Position numbers and translations under genes: made by a program. Shown here one piece after another: positions 17,290 to 26,438 of a stretch of DNA of 34,730 nt. The stretch covers positions 1-34,730 of the forward strand of contig JBJKQE010000123.1 of the NCBI GenBank assembly GCA_046705645.1. The letters are read 5' to 3'. Source of the stretch: FEN-1297 sp046705645 (lineage in GTDB: Bacteria > Bacteroidota > Ignavibacteria > Ignavibacteriales > Ignavibacteriaceae). How positions within the stretch are numbered: the stretch's first letter is position 1; each line of letters starts with the position of its first letter. Below the pieces are notes generated by a model. That model saw only the letters and a list, made by a program, of their open reading frames with translations. It was not told where the DNA came from and searched no databases.

Positions 17290-20200
17290 TTATTCTATAG
17301 AAATTTCATCGATGAATAACCACGCTTTACCTCCCGCAGCAACATGCCATGCCGGGCAAACGCTTACATTCTTTGCAAACACTTTAACATAACGCGCATT
17401 TACTTGTTGAAGGTCTTTAGTAAAATTTTTTATACCGGCAGCGCTATGTTCTTTATCGTCCTTGTTATCTATCTCATATACTTTTGTAAATTTTTTTCCG
17501 TCTGTTGAAACATAATATTCAATTTGTTTAGGATAAAATATCCACGATCCTGTATTTTGAAGAAAATCCGCACTTATAGAGGTTATATTTTGAACCTTGC
17601 CTAAATCGATTACGGCATCAAGATCGTCGCCATGGTATCCTTGCCATGCATCCGTATGAAAGTTATCTGATCCTTTTATTCCATCGATTAATCCGAATGA
17701 ACCTCCTCCCGGATATGATTCGCTGTACTTTGTATATAATTTAATACTTCTCCCTGCTGGTATTTTATTAAAATTTGAAATCATTGTTTTGCTGAAAATT
17801 CCGTTTTTATAACAAACTGCTTTTATGGTGGAAGTTTTATTGATAGTAATCGGCGAAGAATAGATATTCTTTCTACTTTCAGGATTTGAACCATCTATTG
17901 TATAATAAATTTTTACTGAATTTTCAATGGAAGCTAAAGCTGCGATAGTTGAGTCTCTAAAAATTCTGCTGCCTTCAGTTAAATAAGGCACAGGTACAAA
18001 GGGATATTCTATTTTAGAAACCGGTCTGGATTTTAAACTTCTTCCCCACTCTCCGGGTTTTGATGCCATATTAAATGAAAGCTCACCGCCGTTTTCCAAA
18101 TCTGAATTTGTAAAATATGAATACGGATAAGATTTCCCGTTAAACTCTGTAGATTTAATAAAATAATTATTATTAGATAAATTATTTGCAGCAATAATAA
18201 ATTTTTTCTTACCACCAGTATTAATAATAACTTTATCGAATAGAGGAGTTCCAATTATATATTCATTATCACCAGGACAAACAGGATAAAATCCCATCGC
18301 ACTTAATACATACCATGCAGACATTTGTCCGCAATCATCATTCCCGCAGAGTCCGTTCGGTTTATCAGTATATAATTTTGTCACTATTTGATGAACTATT
18401 TGTTGTGTTTTCCATGGTTCCCCTGAATAGTTATAAAGATATGCCATATGATGACTCGGTTCGTTTCCTTGCGCATACTGCCCTATCATCCCGGTTATAT
18501 CTGCTTGTTCTCTTCCCGTTAGTTTCGGTTTTGTATCGAATAAACTATCAAGCATCATATTGAATTTAGCATCACCGCCCATTAGCTTTATTAATCCGTC
18601 TATATCCTGCGGAACAAAAAAACTATACTGCCATGCATTAGCTTCGGTATAATTACCGCTTACGGAATAAGGATCGAAGGGTTCAACCCATTTCCCGTTT
18701 TTTTTGGCCCTCATCAATAAAGTGGATGGATCAAAAACATTTTCATAAAATTTTGCCCGATCAATAAAATATTTATAATCATTCTTCTTACCCAGTGCTT
18801 TTGCCATTTTTGCAATACACCAATCATCATAAGAATATTCAAGTGTTTTTGAAACACTTTCACTTTCAAGATCGGCAGGGATGTAGCCCATTTCCTTATA
18901 ATATTTTAATCCGTTATCGTCCAGCATAGCACTTTTTTTCATTGCTTTATAAGCTTCTTCAACATTAAAATTTCTAATTCCTTTAAAATAGGCATCTGTA
19001 ATAACGGGAATTGAATGATAACCGATCATTGTTCCTGTTTCGTTTGAAGCAAGCTCCCATACCGGCAGTAAACCGCTTTCTTTATATTTTTCTATTAAAG
19101 ATCTCACCATATCAAGATCTTGTTTCTTTTCTATTATAGTAAATAAAGGCTGCTCAGCTCTGAAGGTATCCCACAATGAAAAGACCGTATACATATTGTA
19201 GTCTTTAGCCTTATGTATTTTACGATCCATTCCGATGTATCTTCCGTCGACATCGGAAAAGATATTAGGAGTTATTAATGAATGGTACAATGCTGTATAA
19301 AAAATTGTTTTGTTACTATTACTTTTTGATTCAACCGAAATTACCGACAATGCTTTATTCCATTTATCATTTGCATTTTTTTCTATCTCATCAAAATTCC
19401 ATCCGGGGACTTCTGCTTTAACATTTTTCTCTGCACCGGTGATACTGACAAAAGAGATCCCGACTTTTATCAAAATTTTTTCATCTTTAACTGTATTGTA
19501 TCTTACATATGCTTGTATATCATTTCCTTCTGCAAAAGATTTATTATCTTGAAGCGTATCATTCACTGCTATGCCGAAATCTTTAAAGGGTTTCGAAAAC
19601 TCGGCATAAAAATAAACGCATTCATCTTTAGCCCAGCCGGTTGATCTCCTATAACCTTCTATTATTTTATTATTAATAATTTTAATTTCGGAACCTGTTG
19701 TTTTATCTTGAATCCCATGGTTAAGATCGATAATAATATTTGCTTCGGACGTCTCCGGAAAAGTATATCTCTGAAAGCCTGCGTGTTCGGTTGCCGTTAA
19801 CTCGGCTTTTATTTTGTAATCTTTTAAGTAAACGGAATAATATCCTGGTTTTGCAATTTCACTTTTGTGGCTGAATCTTGAGCTATATCCGGAGTCCGGA
19901 TCGGTTCTAGATCCCGGCACAGTCATTACTTTACCGGTAGTAGGCATGAATAAAATATCTCCATAATCACCAATACCGGTTCCGCTTAAATGAGTATGAC
20001 TGAATCCCATTATAGTGCTGTCTGAATAATTATAACCGGAACACCAATCCCAGCCTTCAGTTCTGTTATCGGGACTCAATTGAACCATCCCGTGCGGAAG
20101 AGCTGCTCCCGGGAACGTATGTCCATGGCCCCCGGTTCCTATAAATGGATCAACATACCTGGTATAATTTGTTTGAGCAGATATATTTTTTCCAATTAGT

Positions 20201-20331
20201 GAAAAGATTAAAATTAAAATAACCGGACATAATCTTTTTTGAAGGAGTGAAATGAAATATTTGATTGAAGTAGAAAAAGATATTGTGTTTAAACCAAAAA
20301 CAAGCACTCTAACTTTATATAATATTTTCAT
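17290..20331 (-). CDS. GH92 alpha-mannosidase with chitobiase-C-like and discoidin-like C-terminal modules
   Basis: 1013 residues. The GH92 core (~55-770) shows YVDPFIGTGGHGHTFPGA, GWDWCSGYNYSD, GFSHTHLSGTGIGDYGD, YTVFSLWDTFRAEQPL, YTEANAWQYSFFVPQD (~561-576), GNEPSHHMAYLYN and GNDDCGQMSAWYV (~663-675). GH92 enzymes are calcium-dependent inverting exo-alpha-mannosidases. The Glu of YTEANAWQ and the Asp pair of GNDDCG are the likely acid and base region (inferred from family knowledge). C-terminal additions are a chitobiase/hexosaminidase-C-like strand domain (~800-855, IYYTIDGSNPESRKNIYSSP) and a discoidin/F5-8C-like module (~865-1013) shared with GH20 and the GH163-like protein. The signal peptide core (~34-53, ending SAQ) is preceded by an unusually long ~33-residue N-terminal stretch with no closer Met. 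The ATG overlaps the GH18 stop by 4 bases (ATGA), implying coupled translation. Probably periplasmic; linkage specificity (1,2/1,3/1,6) cannot be read from sequence. Confidence 0.95.
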   Translation of the reverse strand: MKILYKVRVLVFGLNTISFSTSIKYFISLLQKRLCPVILILIFSLIGKNISAQTNYTRYVDPFIGTGGHGHTFPGAALPHGMVQLSPDNRTEGWDWCSGYNYSDSTIMGFSHTHLSGTGIGDYGDILFMPTTGKVMTVPGSRTDPDSGYSSRFSHKSEIAKPGYYSVYLKDYKIKAELTATEHAGFQRYTFPETSEANIIIDLNHGIQDKTTGSEIKIINNKIIEGYRRSTGWAKDECVYFYAEFSKPFKDFGIAVNDTLQDNKSFAEGNDIQAYVRYNTVKDEKILIKVGISFVSITGAEKNVKAEVPGWNFDEIEKNANDKWNKALSVISVESKSNSNKTIFYTALYHSLITPNIFSDVDGRYIGMDRKIHKAKDYNMYTVFSLWDTFRAEQPLFTIIEKKQDLDMVRSLIEKYKESGLLPVWELASNETGTMIGYHSIPVITDAYFKGIRNFNVEEAYKAMKKSAMLDDNGLKYYKEMGYIPADLESESVSKTLEYSYDDWCIAKMAKALGKKNDYKYFIDRAKFYENVFDPSTLLMRAKKNGKWVEPFDPYSVSGNYTEANAWQYSFFVPQDIDGLIKLMGGDAKFNMMLDSLFDTKPKLTGREQADITGMIGQYAQGNEPSHHMAYLYNYSGEPWKTQQIVHQIVTKLYTDKPNGLCGNDDCGQMSAWYVLSAMGFYPVCPGDNEYIIGTPLFDKVIINTGGKKKFIIAANNLSNNNYFIKSTEFNGKSYPYSYFTNSDLENGGELSFNMASKPGEWGRSLKSRPVSKIEYPFVPVPYLTEGSRIFRDSTIAALASIENSVKIYYTIDGSNPESRKNIYSSPITINKTSTIKAVCYKNGIFSKTMISNFNKIPAGRSIKLYTKYSESYPGGGSFGLIDGIKGSDNFHTDAWQGYHGDDLDAVIDLGKVQNITSISADFLQNTGSWIFYPKQIEYYVSTDGKKFTKVYEIDNKDDKEHSAAGIKNFTKDLQQVNARYVKVFAKNVSVCPAWHVAAGGKAWLFIDEISIE

Positions 20332-21539
20332 TTGAGTAATAACATTTTAATTGTTTTAAAATAGGGATTTATTCCATTAGCTAAAGCAGTCAATCGTACA
20401 ATGTACAATCCGCTTGAATATTTTGAACCATTAAATATGGAAGTATAATTACCTGGATTCATAACTTCATTCTTTAATGTTGTTATTTCATCTCCGAGGA
20501 CATTGTATACTTTTAAAATTACCAATTCACGTTGAGGTAATTCAAATTTAATAGTTGTAGAAGGATTAAACGGATTAGGATAATTCTGCATTAATACAAG
20601 ATTATCAGGAAGTTCTTTTTTGTTTTTAGCTGCCTGCGTTACCGGCAATACAAGTGAACTGAAAACAGAATCTGTATATGACTTAAGATTATTAGCTGCA
20701 TATACCATAATACCTGCTTTAGGGTAAGAAGCAGGCTGCCATTCAGCAACATTTGTTGCAAAGTTTAAATCATTATCATCATTAAGTACGCCAATCATGG
20801 TTTTAGATGCACCGATAGAATCTGCCCACTGATTAAAACGACCGACATAATCAGCGTTAAAATAAGCCATGTCCATTACAAAGTTGAAATACGAAGAAAC
20901 ATCTTTGGATTTGCCGATCACAGAAGCCGGCTGTCCCCAATATCCTGCATATATTGCCGCTATATACATTTCAGAGGCACTATCTTGAGATCTTGGACCA
21001 AAATATTTTCCTATCTCTTTCAATAAAGCAATATAATCGGCATTCCCTGTTGCTCGATGTTCTATATCCAATGAAATGCCGTCTAGATGTAGTGAGTCAA
21101 TTGCACATATTTTTATAAATTTAGCGAATTGTTGGTAGTCCAGCTGTACACTATCATAAGTTGTAAATGGAGCCGATGTGCTCCAAGAAGGGGCATCGTC
21201 AACATTCATCAAGACTTTTACTCCTCTTGCTTGAAGAATTCTTATATCTCTAATAATTTCTCCATAAGAATGATAATCTACGTTTCTCATCCATCCAGTA
21301 GCATAATGAGCCGAATCAGCCAATTCCCATAATGTCCCTTCAAATATTACTACTACATTTGCCTTATCAGTAAACGATGTTAAAGAATAATGGTCAGGTC
21401 CGTGGGAATCAAAGACATAATATGCTACTTTATTATTTCCGACTTTAGGTATGCCTGTTTGTAGGTTTTGAAATCCGGAAGTAAAACCGGTAAGAAATAA
21501 AAACAAAACAGTTGCACTTAAAAAAAATATTTTTTTCAT
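20328..21539 (-). CDS. GH18 endo-beta-N-acetylglucosaminidase, T9SS-exported
   Basis: 403 residues. A signal peptide (~1-22) leads to a small GH18 TIM-barrel (~35-290), then a type IX sorting domain (~309-403) with NYPNPFNPSTTI and the terminal MLLLK. The catalytic strand reads HLDGISLDIEHR. Against the GH18 pattern DGxDxDxE it keeps Asp153, Asp158 and Glu160 (general acid), with Ser at the first inner Asp. Other barrel strands: VAYYVFDSHG, VVVIFEGTLWEL, VKVLMNVDDAP, FNFVMDMAYFN and KAGIMVYAAN. Compact barrels of this kind are typical of endo-GlcNAcases (EndoH/EndoF/EndoS group) that cut the GlcNAc-beta-1,4-GlcNAc core of N-glycans; a chitinase is the alternative. It is the only enzyme of the locus with a T9SS tag, fitting a surface enzyme that frees glycans from glycoproteins. 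Starts 47 bases after the esterase gene and overlaps GH92. Confidence 0.87.
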   Translation of the reverse strand: MKKIFFLSATVLFLFLTGFTSGFQNLQTGIPKVGNNKVAYYVFDSHGPDHYSLTSFTDKANVVVIFEGTLWELADSAHYATGWMRNVDYHSYGEIIRDIRILQARGVKVLMNVDDAPSWSTSAPFTTYDSVQLDYQQFAKFIKICAIDSLHLDGISLDIEHRATGNADYIALLKEIGKYFGPRSQDSASEMYIAAIYAGYWGQPASVIGKSKDVSSYFNFVMDMAYFNADYVGRFNQWADSIGASKTMIGVLNDDNDLNFATNVAEWQPASYPKAGIMVYAANNLKSYTDSVFSSLVLPVTQAAKNKKELPDNLVLMQNYPNPFNPSTTIKFELPQRELVILKVYNVLGDEITTLKNEVMNPGNYTSIFNGSKYSSGLYIVRLTALANGINPYFKTIKMLLLK

Positions 21540-21586
21540 AAGCTGATTTTTTGCTTCCGGATAATTTACACTAGCAAAATATATTC

Positions 21587-24088
21587 TTATTGACTTACAA
21601 ATTCTCCTTTATCCAAACTCCAATCGTTTCCAAAATAACCGGTAAATTTAACTCCGGCACTATCGGATTTTAATATACCGGAATTGTAAATTACAATATC
21701 CGGGAAACTGGTATACTGATCAAAATAATCAGCTAGATTTACCAAATCCATTCCTTTCAATCCGGTTCCGCCAATTATACCTACACTTGCCACTTTGCTG
21801 TCGCTTCTCGGACGAATCATCAAACATGCATAATCTTTTCCTTTGTATTCCTTATTGCCTACTACAATTTTATTGTTATCAACTTGTACAGGAGAATTCT
21901 TAAGTAATTTATTCCAGGCTGAATTTGTGTTTGAATTGCCGAAAAGAATAACGCTTCTATCCTTATATTTTTCACGGCTAAACTCATCATCCGGTATAAT
22001 TTGAATTGCGGCGTTACCTTGATACCATATCTTTTCCGCATCGCATCTTACCTTATTTAGAGCCCACTTGTTTTCGGCTTTATCTCCGTGAGTACCGTAA
22101 ACAAATAAGACATCATGATTAAATGCTTCCCTAAAATTACCACAGCGTTCCGGATATTTATCCTTTGCGTTTATGCCGTCAACAACATTCCATTGATCCT
22201 CTTTTAACCTTAAAAATACTTTTCCATTATCAGGAACATTAATGTCAGGCATTATTTGCCCGTTCATAACAACGGTAATAGGCTGTCCTTTAGGCAGCAT
22301 TGATGCATCAATAGAAAGCATATCAACATTGCTTGTGGTTCCTATAAACTCTCGTTTCCCTGGCTCAAAATTGAAATTAATTTTACTTAACTTTTGCTGT
22401 TTAATTTGATTGATAATTTCCACCCAATAATCTTTTGAAGCAATAGCCGGATTGGCGGTAACAAAATCAATATTATCAACCATATTATTTGCAGCGACCG
22501 CATGATGGGCAAAAAAGTCAAACAGAGGTGCCCAATCAACACAATCTGCGCCCGGTTCATCCGAAACATCCCACCAGTGACTAGCTCCCGGTTCAACGTA
22601 ATAAATAAAATCTTTGTGAAATTTGGATAAAACTTTTACCATGGATTCAGCTTGTTCAGGCGGAACGTTATCATCCAATGCACCCTGAATAATATAAATT
22701 CCATCCGGTTTAAGATTAGTAGCAAATGCATACGTATCACTCTGCTTCAATGAACGAACAAGCATTTTTGTAACAGGAGTCGAGTCTCTTAAAGAACTAA
22801 TTCGATATGACCAATAACTTATCCAACCGGCGCTGGGACCTATTGCACCGAATAAATCCGGGTAATTAATACCTAGATGCCACACACCATGCCCGCCCAT
22901 CGAATGTCCGGTAAGGTAAATCCGGTTTCTATCAACATTAAATTCTTTTTCGGTAATGTTAAGAACTTCCAGAGCATCCTGCCTACCCCAGTTTTCCCAA
23001 TCATATCCATAAGGACGGCGGTTTGTAGGACAAACAATATATCCCCAATCTTTATGATAGTAAGCTTCCGCTTGATTTATCGCTTCAACACCCGCACCGT
23101 GTAGACTTAAGAAAAGTGCGGGTTTTCCTTTTAAATTTATAGGAGGATTAATAGCGTAGTATTGAACGCTTCCGTCCAGTTTACTTATAAATGTTTCTCT
23201 ATAATCGTCATTTGGTGTCAAAACTTTCAATTCAATTGAAGAGGATGATAAAACTTTTTCTCCTGTCTTTTGTTTTTTTACAATTTGTATATTCAATTTT
23301 ATTTTACCTGTATTTTGCTGGACTGGAAGTTTTATCCTGAAAGCAACTTTGTAAATTGAAAGTGGCAAAATCTCATTAATTGAATAATACACGGGAATTG
23401 AACTTCCTGTCCATGTTTTTACAAACAATCCTTTATAATAATCTTCGGTAGCATTTATGAATGGAACTGCACCGTATGTATCTGTTTCTTTATTAATAAT
23501 GATATCAGGAATTGTTAAATCTCTGTTGTCAATAAGTAATCCATGTTCACCTGTGTGAAGTATTGCTTTGAAATATCCACGTCTACATAGAAATAGAAAG
23601 TCATTATTACCTTTATGCAATTTCACAGGAATTAATGAATAATCAAATCTTGGAGCCCAACTTTCAAAAGTATCCTGATCACGGTACGGATTTCCGGAAC
23701 GTTCAACTCCGTTTATATAAACTTTGCTGTGTCCCATTCCCTCAAGAACAGCAATTTGATCTTCATTAGAATTGTACCGGAAATAAACATATGAATTCCA
23801 AAGAGAATCATGTCTGATCCAACCTGTCGAATCAGTTTTAATTTTTTCCCAAGTTCCGATTATTTTCCCATCGTATTTAACTTGTTCATTATCCGAAGGA
23901 GCTTTCCAATTGCCTGTTGTAACCAATGCGGTGATTGCATCCGGTGATATAATTCCTCTGTGGTTAAAGTGATGTAATCTAATAATTAACCCATCTTTAA
24001 AAATGACAGAATCTTTAGATTGACATTTAACTTTTATAGAAAAAGCCAAAATAATAAGCATTAAAAAAAACAGATATACTCTTTTCAT
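21587..24088 (-). CDS. secreted alpha/beta-hydrolase (putative carbohydrate esterase / prolyl-oligopeptidase-like)
   Basis: 833 residues from the ATG at 24088, chosen because GGAGA lies 5 bases upstream and a signal peptide (MKRVYLFFLMLIILAFSIKV) follows at once; an upstream ATG at 24157 would overlap the symporter gene. The N-terminal ~300 residues are beta-rich with a short sandwich (VYFRYNSNEDQIAVLEGMG, KVYINGVERSG). The hydrolase domain (~320-530) has LFLSLHGAGVEA, the nucleophile elbow GHSMGGHGVWHLG (Ser ~396), QGALDDNVPP (Asp ~472) and GASHWWD (His ~504), a complete triad. Residues ~550-833 form a further region I cannot name (VILFGNSNTNSAW, GIIGGTGLKGMDL). The family includes sugar acetyl/feruloyl esterases and peptidases. 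Removal of acetyl groups from glycans, for example on sialic acid, would suit the locus but is unproven. Lies 22 bases after the symporter. Confidence 0.85.
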   Translation of the reverse strand: MKRVYLFFLMLIILAFSIKVKCQSKDSVIFKDGLIIRLHHFNHRGIISPDAITALVTTGNWKAPSDNEQVKYDGKIIGTWEKIKTDSTGWIRHDSLWNSYVYFRYNSNEDQIAVLEGMGHSKVYINGVERSGNPYRDQDTFESWAPRFDYSLIPVKLHKGNNDFLFLCRRGYFKAILHTGEHGLLIDNRDLTIPDIIINKETDTYGAVPFINATEDYYKGLFVKTWTGSSIPVYYSINEILPLSIYKVAFRIKLPVQQNTGKIKLNIQIVKKQKTGEKVLSSSSIELKVLTPNDDYRETFISKLDGSVQYYAINPPINLKGKPALFLSLHGAGVEAINQAEAYYHKDWGYIVCPTNRRPYGYDWENWGRQDALEVLNITEKEFNVDRNRIYLTGHSMGGHGVWHLGINYPDLFGAIGPSAGWISYWSYRISSLRDSTPVTKMLVRSLKQSDTYAFATNLKPDGIYIIQGALDDNVPPEQAESMVKVLSKFHKDFIYYVEPGASHWWDVSDEPGADCVDWAPLFDFFAHHAVAANNMVDNIDFVTANPAIASKDYWVEIINQIKQQKLSKINFNFEPGKREFIGTTSNVDMLSIDASMLPKGQPITVVMNGQIMPDINVPDNGKVFLRLKEDQWNVVDGINAKDKYPERCGNFREAFNHDVLFVYGTHGDKAENKWALNKVRCDAEKIWYQGNAAIQIIPDDEFSREKYKDRSVILFGNSNTNSAWNKLLKNSPVQVDNNKIVVGNKEYKGKDYACLMIRPRSDSKVASVGIIGGTGLKGMDLVNLADYFDQYTSFPDIVIYNSGILKSDSAGVKFTGYFGNDWSLDKGEFVSQ

Positions 24089-24093
24089 AATAT

Positions 24094-24098
24094 TCTCC
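24094..24098 (-). promoter_or_regulatory. ribosome binding site GGAGA deciding the esterase start
   Basis: Minus-strand leader TTTGCGGAGAATATT then ATG at 24088. It favours this start over the ATG at 24157, which lies inside the symporter gene and would bury the signal peptide. Confidence 0.7.
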
Positions 24099-24110
24099 GC
24101 AAATAATAAT

Positions 24111-26075
24111 TTAATTAGATATAATTTCCTGTCCTTTTTCCGTGTCGCTTTCTTCATGTTTTACGGTTCCATCATCTTTATCATCTCGCACTAATGTTTT
24201 CAATCTGCCAAGCATATCTCTAAAATCTCTTATACCTCCAATTGTAAACCAGACTATAATAATTGTTGAAGCTACAAGTGAAATCAAAACATAGTTTTTC
24301 CAGAACGTCATCCAGGAAGAATCGGGTACATTTCCGGCAAGATTGAAAATTGTTCCAATTAAAAAAACAGCAACCCAACAGAATGTCCAGCTGTAAGCAA
24401 TAATATATATAATTTTATCTCCTCTGGTAAATTCTTTTCCCATACCAAGCATTTTCCATCCTTTAAGCGGAACTTCATTGATAACAATATTTTCTTCTTT
24501 GATTTCATATTTTCCGCGGTGCAGCATCTTATCCATGTTAAAATTTTGTTTTTTACCTAGCAACGAAACAAGGATATAAATCAAGGATGACATTCCCATT
24601 GCAATACCCCAAAAGTTTTGACCATTAATAGGAAAGTGGGGATAAATTTGTTCAAGAATAATTCCGGTTACGGCAATAATTGAACCGACTATCAATGCAC
24701 TCCAGGCAGCAGCTGTTGTTCCCTTCTCCCAGTATAGACCTCCGATTATTACAGCACCGGAACCTCCAACAAAGATAGCCGCGGTGATGGCAAAATAAAG
24801 GAAAATGTAATCAGTCAAGGGGAAAATCAGACTGAAGAGGAAAATAAATATACAAACACCTAAAATTGAAAGTCTTAAAATTTTAAGATGCTGCTTGGGT
24901 TCAAACGGCTTTTTCCTGAAAGGCATAATGACATCTTGAATAAAAATACTTCCCCATGAGTGCATATAAGAATTATGCGTCCCTATCGTTGCCATCAGCA
25001 TTACTGCTAAGAAAGCTCCCGTAATGCCTACCGGCAAGACATGTGTTAATACAAGCGGTATCCTTAATTGACTTTGGGTCTCACCGCTGGCTATTGAATG
25101 TAAAACTGCATTAACGCTGTTAGCGACATTTGCGAAATAATGATTGTGCAAAATTGCATATGCTACTACAGGAACAAATACCAGAAAGAGCCATTTAGGA
25201 ATATCGCGCAGGTTCCCAAGTACTTCTCCCATTTTTGCTTCGTGTGCACTTTTAGCTGAAGAGTTAAAACCGGATGTACCCTGCCATGACAGCTTGACAT
25301 AAATAACACCAATGACATTTATTAAGAAGTACCAAAAATTAAAATCCGGCACCTTACTTGTGTGAAAAGGATTTAATAACGAAGCATCTTTAGGCGCAGT
25401 AATTATACCCTGGAAAATCTGGTTCCAGTTAATAAAAAATAAACATATTACTATTATTATTAGAAAAGTAAGATTGGAAAATACGCCTTGGAAAAATTCG
25501 GTTATGATAACCGCAATTTGTCCTCCCGTGAATACAAAGTAAAGAGCTACAAGAAGGAACGAGGCCATTACAACCGGAAAGGTTGAAATTGTAATCCCGA
25601 GAAATTTGAAATAAAGCGGGAAGCCGCAAAAGTAAATTATAAAATGTGCACTAACGCTTGGAAATATTCCGAAATTCAACAAACCGGATACGAAAGCTAA
25701 TATGCCGGCAAATATCCTGAACTTCCTGCTGTAACGCATTTCAAGAAACTGAGCAATAGTTAATGCGCGTGTCTGCCTGAATCTGTATATCACCCAACCC
25801 GAAACCGTCATTATTAATAGCACAACCGCCATCATAAATTCCCACCAGCGGAGGTTAAATCCGGCAACGTAATTCACTTCCCATTGACCGACAATTGTTA
25901 TTGCTCCTATAAAAGCCATTCCTTGCGATACAGTTATCATGTATCTGCCGGCAGTTCTTCCAGCCGAAAGGAAGTCAACAACACTTATTACAAATTTTTT
26001 ACTCAGACGTACAGCAAAAAAAAGGGCAGATAAACAGATGAAAACAACAGACCAGTCAATAAGGGTTAAATTCAT
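24111..26075 (-). CDS. sodium:solute symporter (SSS family), probable sugar uptake
   Basis: 654 residues with about 13-15 hydrophobic segments across ~5-515 and ~560-625, matching the sodium/sugar branch of the SSS family (LeuT fold). Landmarks: VVDFLSAGRTAGRYMITVSQGMAF (key residues D, AGR), FLEMRYSRKFRIFAGILAFVSG, FTGGQIAVIITEFFQG, and the late helices FAITAAIFVGGSGAVIIGGLYWEKGT. A charged tail (~630-654) ends the protein. The start has AAAGGA 5 bases upstream of the ATG. It is the first gene of the leftward series, directly at the divergent promoter. Since GH125, GH130 and GH94 are cytoplasmic, it is the obvious candidate for carrying the trimmed oligosaccharide or monosaccharide across the inner membrane. 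The sugar and its size are not determinable from sequence. Confidence 0.92.
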   Translation of the reverse strand: MNLTLIDWSVVFICLSALFFAVRLSKKFVISVVDFLSAGRTAGRYMITVSQGMAFIGAITIVGQWEVNYVAGFNLRWWEFMMAVVLLIMTVSGWVIYRFRQTRALTIAQFLEMRYSRKFRIFAGILAFVSGLLNFGIFPSVSAHFIIYFCGFPLYFKFLGITISTFPVVMASFLLVALYFVFTGGQIAVIITEFFQGVFSNLTFLIIIVICLFFINWNQIFQGIITAPKDASLLNPFHTSKVPDFNFWYFLINVIGVIYVKLSWQGTSGFNSSAKSAHEAKMGEVLGNLRDIPKWLFLVFVPVVAYAILHNHYFANVANSVNAVLHSIASGETQSQLRIPLVLTHVLPVGITGAFLAVMLMATIGTHNSYMHSWGSIFIQDVIMPFRKKPFEPKQHLKILRLSILGVCIFIFLFSLIFPLTDYIFLYFAITAAIFVGGSGAVIIGGLYWEKGTTAAAWSALIVGSIIAVTGIILEQIYPHFPINGQNFWGIAMGMSSLIYILVSLLGKKQNFNMDKMLHRGKYEIKEENIVINEVPLKGWKMLGMGKEFTRGDKIIYIIAYSWTFCWVAVFLIGTIFNLAGNVPDSSWMTFWKNYVLISLVASTIIIVWFTIGGIRDFRDMLGRLKTLVRDDKDDGTVKHEESDTEKGQEIISN

Positions 26076-26438
26076 ATTAATCCTTTAGCGGTTTGGTGAA
26101 AAGATTTTATTATTTAAGAAATCATGTTGAATAAATATTTTATTTTAATTCCGCTATATAAAATTTTATAAAAGATTAAGAAAAAAAATTCTAAATTTAA
26201 TGAATTATCAAAATAATGGTTTTATTTTATCAAAAAATAAACTCAATAAAATTTTTGAATTTAGCAAGGGTTTTTAAAAATAATTAACTAAGTTTAGCTA
26301 AAAATAAAAATAATTTATTATAAAACAAATAATGATTATTTTTTAATAAAATTAACTAAGACAGGTTTCATATAAATTCTTTGCTCAATAGGTATATTAA
26401 AATGGAACAAAAATATTAAATTAAATTAAAAAGTTATA
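26076..26438. promoter_or_regulatory. divergent promoter/operator region between the two glycan operons
   Basis: 363 very AT-rich bases between the starts of the symporter (-) and GH20 (+), with no coding sequence. It must contain promoters in both directions. Visible structure: AATTAACTAAG occurs twice (26282-26292 and 26350-26360); the first copy is part of the imperfect 18-base inverted repeat TTAACTAAGTTTAGCTAA (26284-26301); TTTATTATAAA (26314-26324) matches the palindrome core at 15738-15748; and ATTTCTTA in reverse (26115-26122) matches a half of the 15850-15866 repeat. These are candidate regulator sites and would allow coordinated control. GH20 itself has no clear Shine-Dalgarno. Confidence 0.55.
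26282..26360. repeat. direct repeat AATTAACTAAG (two copies)
   Basis: Identical 11-base copies at 26282-26292 and 26350-26360, with starts 68 bases apart, both in the divergent regulatory region. The first copy runs into an imperfect inverted repeat. Possible operator pair; chance is not excluded in such AT-rich DNA. Confidence 0.35.
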
